Shown: piece by piece, positions 61,145 through 64,000 of the stretch
How the letters are laid out: every line of letters begins with the position of its first letter
Position numbering within the stretch: position 1 is the stretch's first letter
Origin: Sinotaia quadrata
Lineage: Eukaryota; Mollusca; Gastropoda; Architaenioglossa; Viviparidae
DNA: 64,000 bases
Assembly: GCA_028829895.1 (NCBI GenBank)
Contig: CM054181.1
Location: forward strand, 70,105,259-70,169,258
Reading direction: 5' to 3'
The notes under the pieces: model-generated
Seen by the model: the letters and a program-made list of their open reading frames with translations, nothing else
Told to the model about the DNA's origin: nothing
Database searches by the model: none
Position numbers and translations under genes: made by a program

Positions 61145-61710
61145 TGGTCGTAAAACCTACATCAGGAGCTGAGTCATCTTTGTGGCTCGCCGAGACTTCA
61201 GAGTCCAGGCAGAACAGTTACCATAACATAGAAAGAAGAGAGGTCGGTAAAAGTTTAATTTGCTCATGTTATTGTTTGTCTTGATTGATTTTCTTTAGAA
61301 AATGTAAGAAAAACACCCTCCGTGACTACAGAGGCAACAAAAGTACAAACATTCCTCACCGTGTCACTGATGGAGAATTACAAGTAGGCTCTACATACAC
61401 TTGACGTTTGTTTGAGTATGCTAGGCGGGGGGGGGGGGGATTTAGTTGGTGTATTGGCTCTTTTAAATAGATTTTTTTAAAAATAATGTAAAGGACCTCT
61501 TCGGATAGAACACATCTGCCTCGCCGCGCCTTAGCACGAATCGTAACGTAGGCCAAAATAGGTGACCAATGACATTGCATTCAATGAAACGGATGTTAGG
61601 ACAGTCAAGGACAAGATCCCTTATTTTCGTCTTTTCTACCAGGAGAACGCAGAAAAGAAACAACCGAGCAGATAAAAATATTGTACAGTGACTGGGTTTA
61701 CATGTTAAGA
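59270..61710. other. Intergenic, no gene seen
   Basis: Holds a G run near 59487, a loose TGTGTATGTGTTTGTGTG repeat with TTAGGCGA at 59755-59960, a tetranucleotide zone (ATCC/ATCT) at 60060-60140, a (TA)n tract at about 60186-60262 and a (CT)n(CA)n tract near 61100-61143. No coding signal. Confidence 0.55.
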
Positions 61711-61728
61711 CAGGTCAAAAGTTTACGA

Positions 61729-62089
61729 GTACGATCTCAGTAATTACTGACATTGATTGCCGTAACTTGTACGATCTCAGTAATTACTGACATTGATTGC
61801 CGTAACTTGTACGATCTCAGTAATTACTGACATTGATTGCCGTAACTTGTACGATCTCAGTAATTACTGACATTGATTGCCGTAACTTGTACGATCTCAA
61901 TAATTACTGACATTGATTGCCGTAACTTGTACGATCTCAGTAATTACTGACATTGATTGCCGTAACTTGTACGATCTCAGTAATTACTGACATTGATTGC
62001 CGTAACTTGTACGATCTCAGTAATTACTGACATTGATTGCCGTAACTTGTACGATCTCAGTAATTACTGACATTGATTGCCGTAACTTG
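61729..62089. repeat. 40-bp tandem repeat, 9 units
   Basis: Units GTACGATCTCAGTAATTACT, GACATTGATTGCCGTAACTT are virtually identical; one unit has CAATAATTACTGA. Each unit contains the perfect 14-base palindrome TCAGTAATTACTGA. Confidence 0.97.
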
Positions 62090-62779
62090 TTTTCTTGAAA
62101 AAGAACACGCTAGGTAGATAGCTAGCTAGATGGACTGACGGAATGTGTGGCGGATTTTGACGAAAGAATTAAGAGAGATAGGGAGAGAGAGAGATAAGGA
62201 GAGCAAATTATTTGAGACAAACAGCAGCGCAAAAATGGCACTTCCCTTCAGTACTTAGGTCCCCAGTTCGAATCCTTCTTGAAGTGCAAGACTTAATGAT
62301 GACCTTAAACAGCTTAAACGAATTTTAGTAATCTAGTCAAACTAACATATTGAACGCGCTCCTGATAAATAAGTTTTGTTTTAGAAGGAAAAAATTGTGG
62401 CTCGTTTCATAAGCCACCACCGAATAGAATAATACTGATTGACGTGAATATCTTCAATAATTAAACGTACACATGATAAGAAAATGTAATTTAACTTTAA
62501 GAATGGTTCCGATCAAACGTTTTCAACTAATGTTGTCTTATAATCGAGTTTCGTGCTTCTCGAAATAATAATATATTAATCAAATGTAATTATGAAACGC
62601 TTCTTGTGTAATAAAAGTAGGTCATTGGAAAGTTAATCATTCTTGATATACCAGATATTTTGTCACGTGGCCTTCTAAGAAGATTCTCTTGTTTGTTAAT
62701 TTCTTCACCTGGTGGGAGGAAAAGATCTGGCTGAAATCATCTAGGGGAAGTTACTCTTAAGCTGAGCTCGCCTGATATT

Positions 62780-63020
62780 GGATTTACCTCGTTCCTCGTT
62801 CGTTGAGTTAACTTGGCTAGCACCAGGTTTGCCCCATCCAAAGTTACTCTTAAGTTAACTTGTCAAACATCCGGTTTGCCTAACCCAAAGTTACTCTTAA
62901 CTTGACTAACGTGTTTGCCTCATCCAAAGTAACTTTTTAACTTTGCTAACATCAGGTTTACTCGTCTAAAGTTGCTCTTCAATTAACTTGGCTAGCATCA
63001 TGTCCGCCTCATCTAAATGC
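62780..63020. repeat. About 50-bp degenerate tandem repeat
   Basis: Units contain GGTTTGCCTCATCCAAAGTT, ACTCTTAAGTTAACTTGGCT, AGCATC. Confidence 0.8.
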
Positions 63021-63354
63021 ATTTAGTTCCACTCAGGGATTTAACAAGTCAATATGTAAACATGGTTAGTATCTTTATATATTTCAGAATACTGCTCTCC
63101 TCATAAAATGTTAAACTATTTACTTTACAAATTACAACGAAAGCAACTTGTTATGAAAATGAACAGCAAGCAAAGTTCAAAAGTGAAACCACTCAAATGG
63201 CTAAAATAGATCGAAAATCTGCTGTTTGAAACAATAATAATTTATCAGGGTGAGGAAAAACATAAATTAGCATTTTAATTTTAATATTTCCTTTAAAAGT
63301 AAAAAAAAAAACCAAGAGAATTATGGTTGGTATATCAACATAACTTAGCATAAT

Positions 63355-63440
63355 TATAATGGAAGAAAATACTCTATGGCTAATAATGAAGAAAGTACTC
63401 TATAGCTAATAATGAAGAAAATACTCTATGGCTAATAATG
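63355..63440. repeat. 27-bp tandem repeat, 3 units
   Basis: Units read GAAAATACTCTATGGCTAAT plus AATGAA. Confidence 0.88.
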
Positions 63441-63709
63441 ATGAAAGGTAGTATTTCCACATACATCCTACACTGATTTATCATGAAACCCAAATGACTG
63501 CACTCGCTCTAACACTGAGATGACCTTCCCTGCATCTCGAGTTTCAAAGCACTCGGTGGCACAAGATGACCGACACACTTTCTATACAACGTTTAACTCG
63601 TAGCCATGGTTAATTTACACTTTTTCAATTCAATGGCACAAGTTGGTGACGTCATAACTTCTTTAGCCAGCAACTACTGTCGATATGATGCTGCTGACAA
63701 GATCTTTTT

Positions 63710-63940
63710 AATCTTACCTTACCAAGGTCCTTGTAACATTAGAGAAGTACCCGTACTTTTACCAAGGCCCATGTAATCTTGGAGGTAATTTTACCTTACC
63801 AAAGTCCATGTAGCCTTGAAGGTAACCTTATTTTACCAAGGTCCGTATAACCTTAGAGGTAACCTTACCGTACCAAGATCCGTGTAACCTAGAGGTAACC
63901 TAACTTTACCATGGTTCGTGTAACTTTAGATATACACGCC
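63710..63940. repeat. About 38-45-bp degenerate tandem repeat
   Basis: Units resemble TTACCAAGGTCCATGTAACC, TTAGAGGTAACCTTA, repeated about six times. Confidence 0.88.
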
Positions 63941-64000
63941 CTAGTTTTTCTTCTTTTAATTATTTTTTTTTAAAAACAGTTTTATCCGTTTTCATCAAGC

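Noticed and set aside
19869..61438. G runs (19869, 39579, 48961, 52938, 59487, 61427) as functional quadruplex elements
   Set aside because: They are simple homopolymer-type runs with no conserved position; some may be sequencing-length artefacts.
62225..62290. Second tRNA-like B box (AGTTCGAATCC)
   Set aside because: No flanking cloverleaf stems and no A box at a suitable distance.

Overview
The window is eukaryotic nuclear DNA, most likely from a lophotrochozoan animal and probably a marine gastropod or other mollusc. It is AT-rich. Its real genes are split by introns with GT/AG borders, and it contains animal-type hAT, pogo and Ty3/Gypsy mobile elements. The species guess is inference from the Toll-like receptor type and the overall style of the genome; nothing in the sequence names the species.

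The only host genes I can support are two complete paralogous Toll-like receptor genes. Both are on the minus strand, head to tail. Copy 1 has five coding exons between 161 and 11589 (about 662 residues predicted). Copy 2 has five coding exons between 30095 and 40528 (about 705 residues). They share every intron position and phase. Exon 1 encodes a signal peptide and N-terminal ectodomain. Exon 2 encodes leucine-rich repeats, a C-terminal cysteine cap and the transmembrane helix. Exons 3 and 4 and the first codons of exon 5 encode the TIR domain. The rest of exon 5 encodes a cytoplasmic tail. The duplicated blocks run roughly 1-13800 and 30100-46200 and include related minisatellites and a conserved upstream CCAAT-type patch. 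Both copies have an aliphatic residue in place of the usual BB-loop proline, and copy 1 has a frameshifted, shortened tail.

The rest is repeats and transposons. A 2.27-kb hAT element (20547-22817, perfect 8-bp target duplication) carries only a broken transposase C-terminus plus unrelated cargo. A 2.76-kb pogo/Tigger element (55732-58490, TA target duplication) carries a nearly intact DDE transposase with a C-terminal PHD finger and one in-frame stop. Two small hAT MITEs lie at 1652-1870 and 34923-35067. A dispersed LTR-like family (called A here) has six copies; two of them meet head-on near 24 kb, and one of those holds a Ty3/Gypsy pol fragment. A foldback structure lies at about 51.72-52.53 kb.

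More than 30 tandem arrays are visible, from dinucleotides to a 71-bp satellite of 26 units. Many lie inside introns of the two receptor genes. The stretches 15.9-20.5 kb, 46.2-51.2 kb and 59.3-64 kb show no convincing genes.
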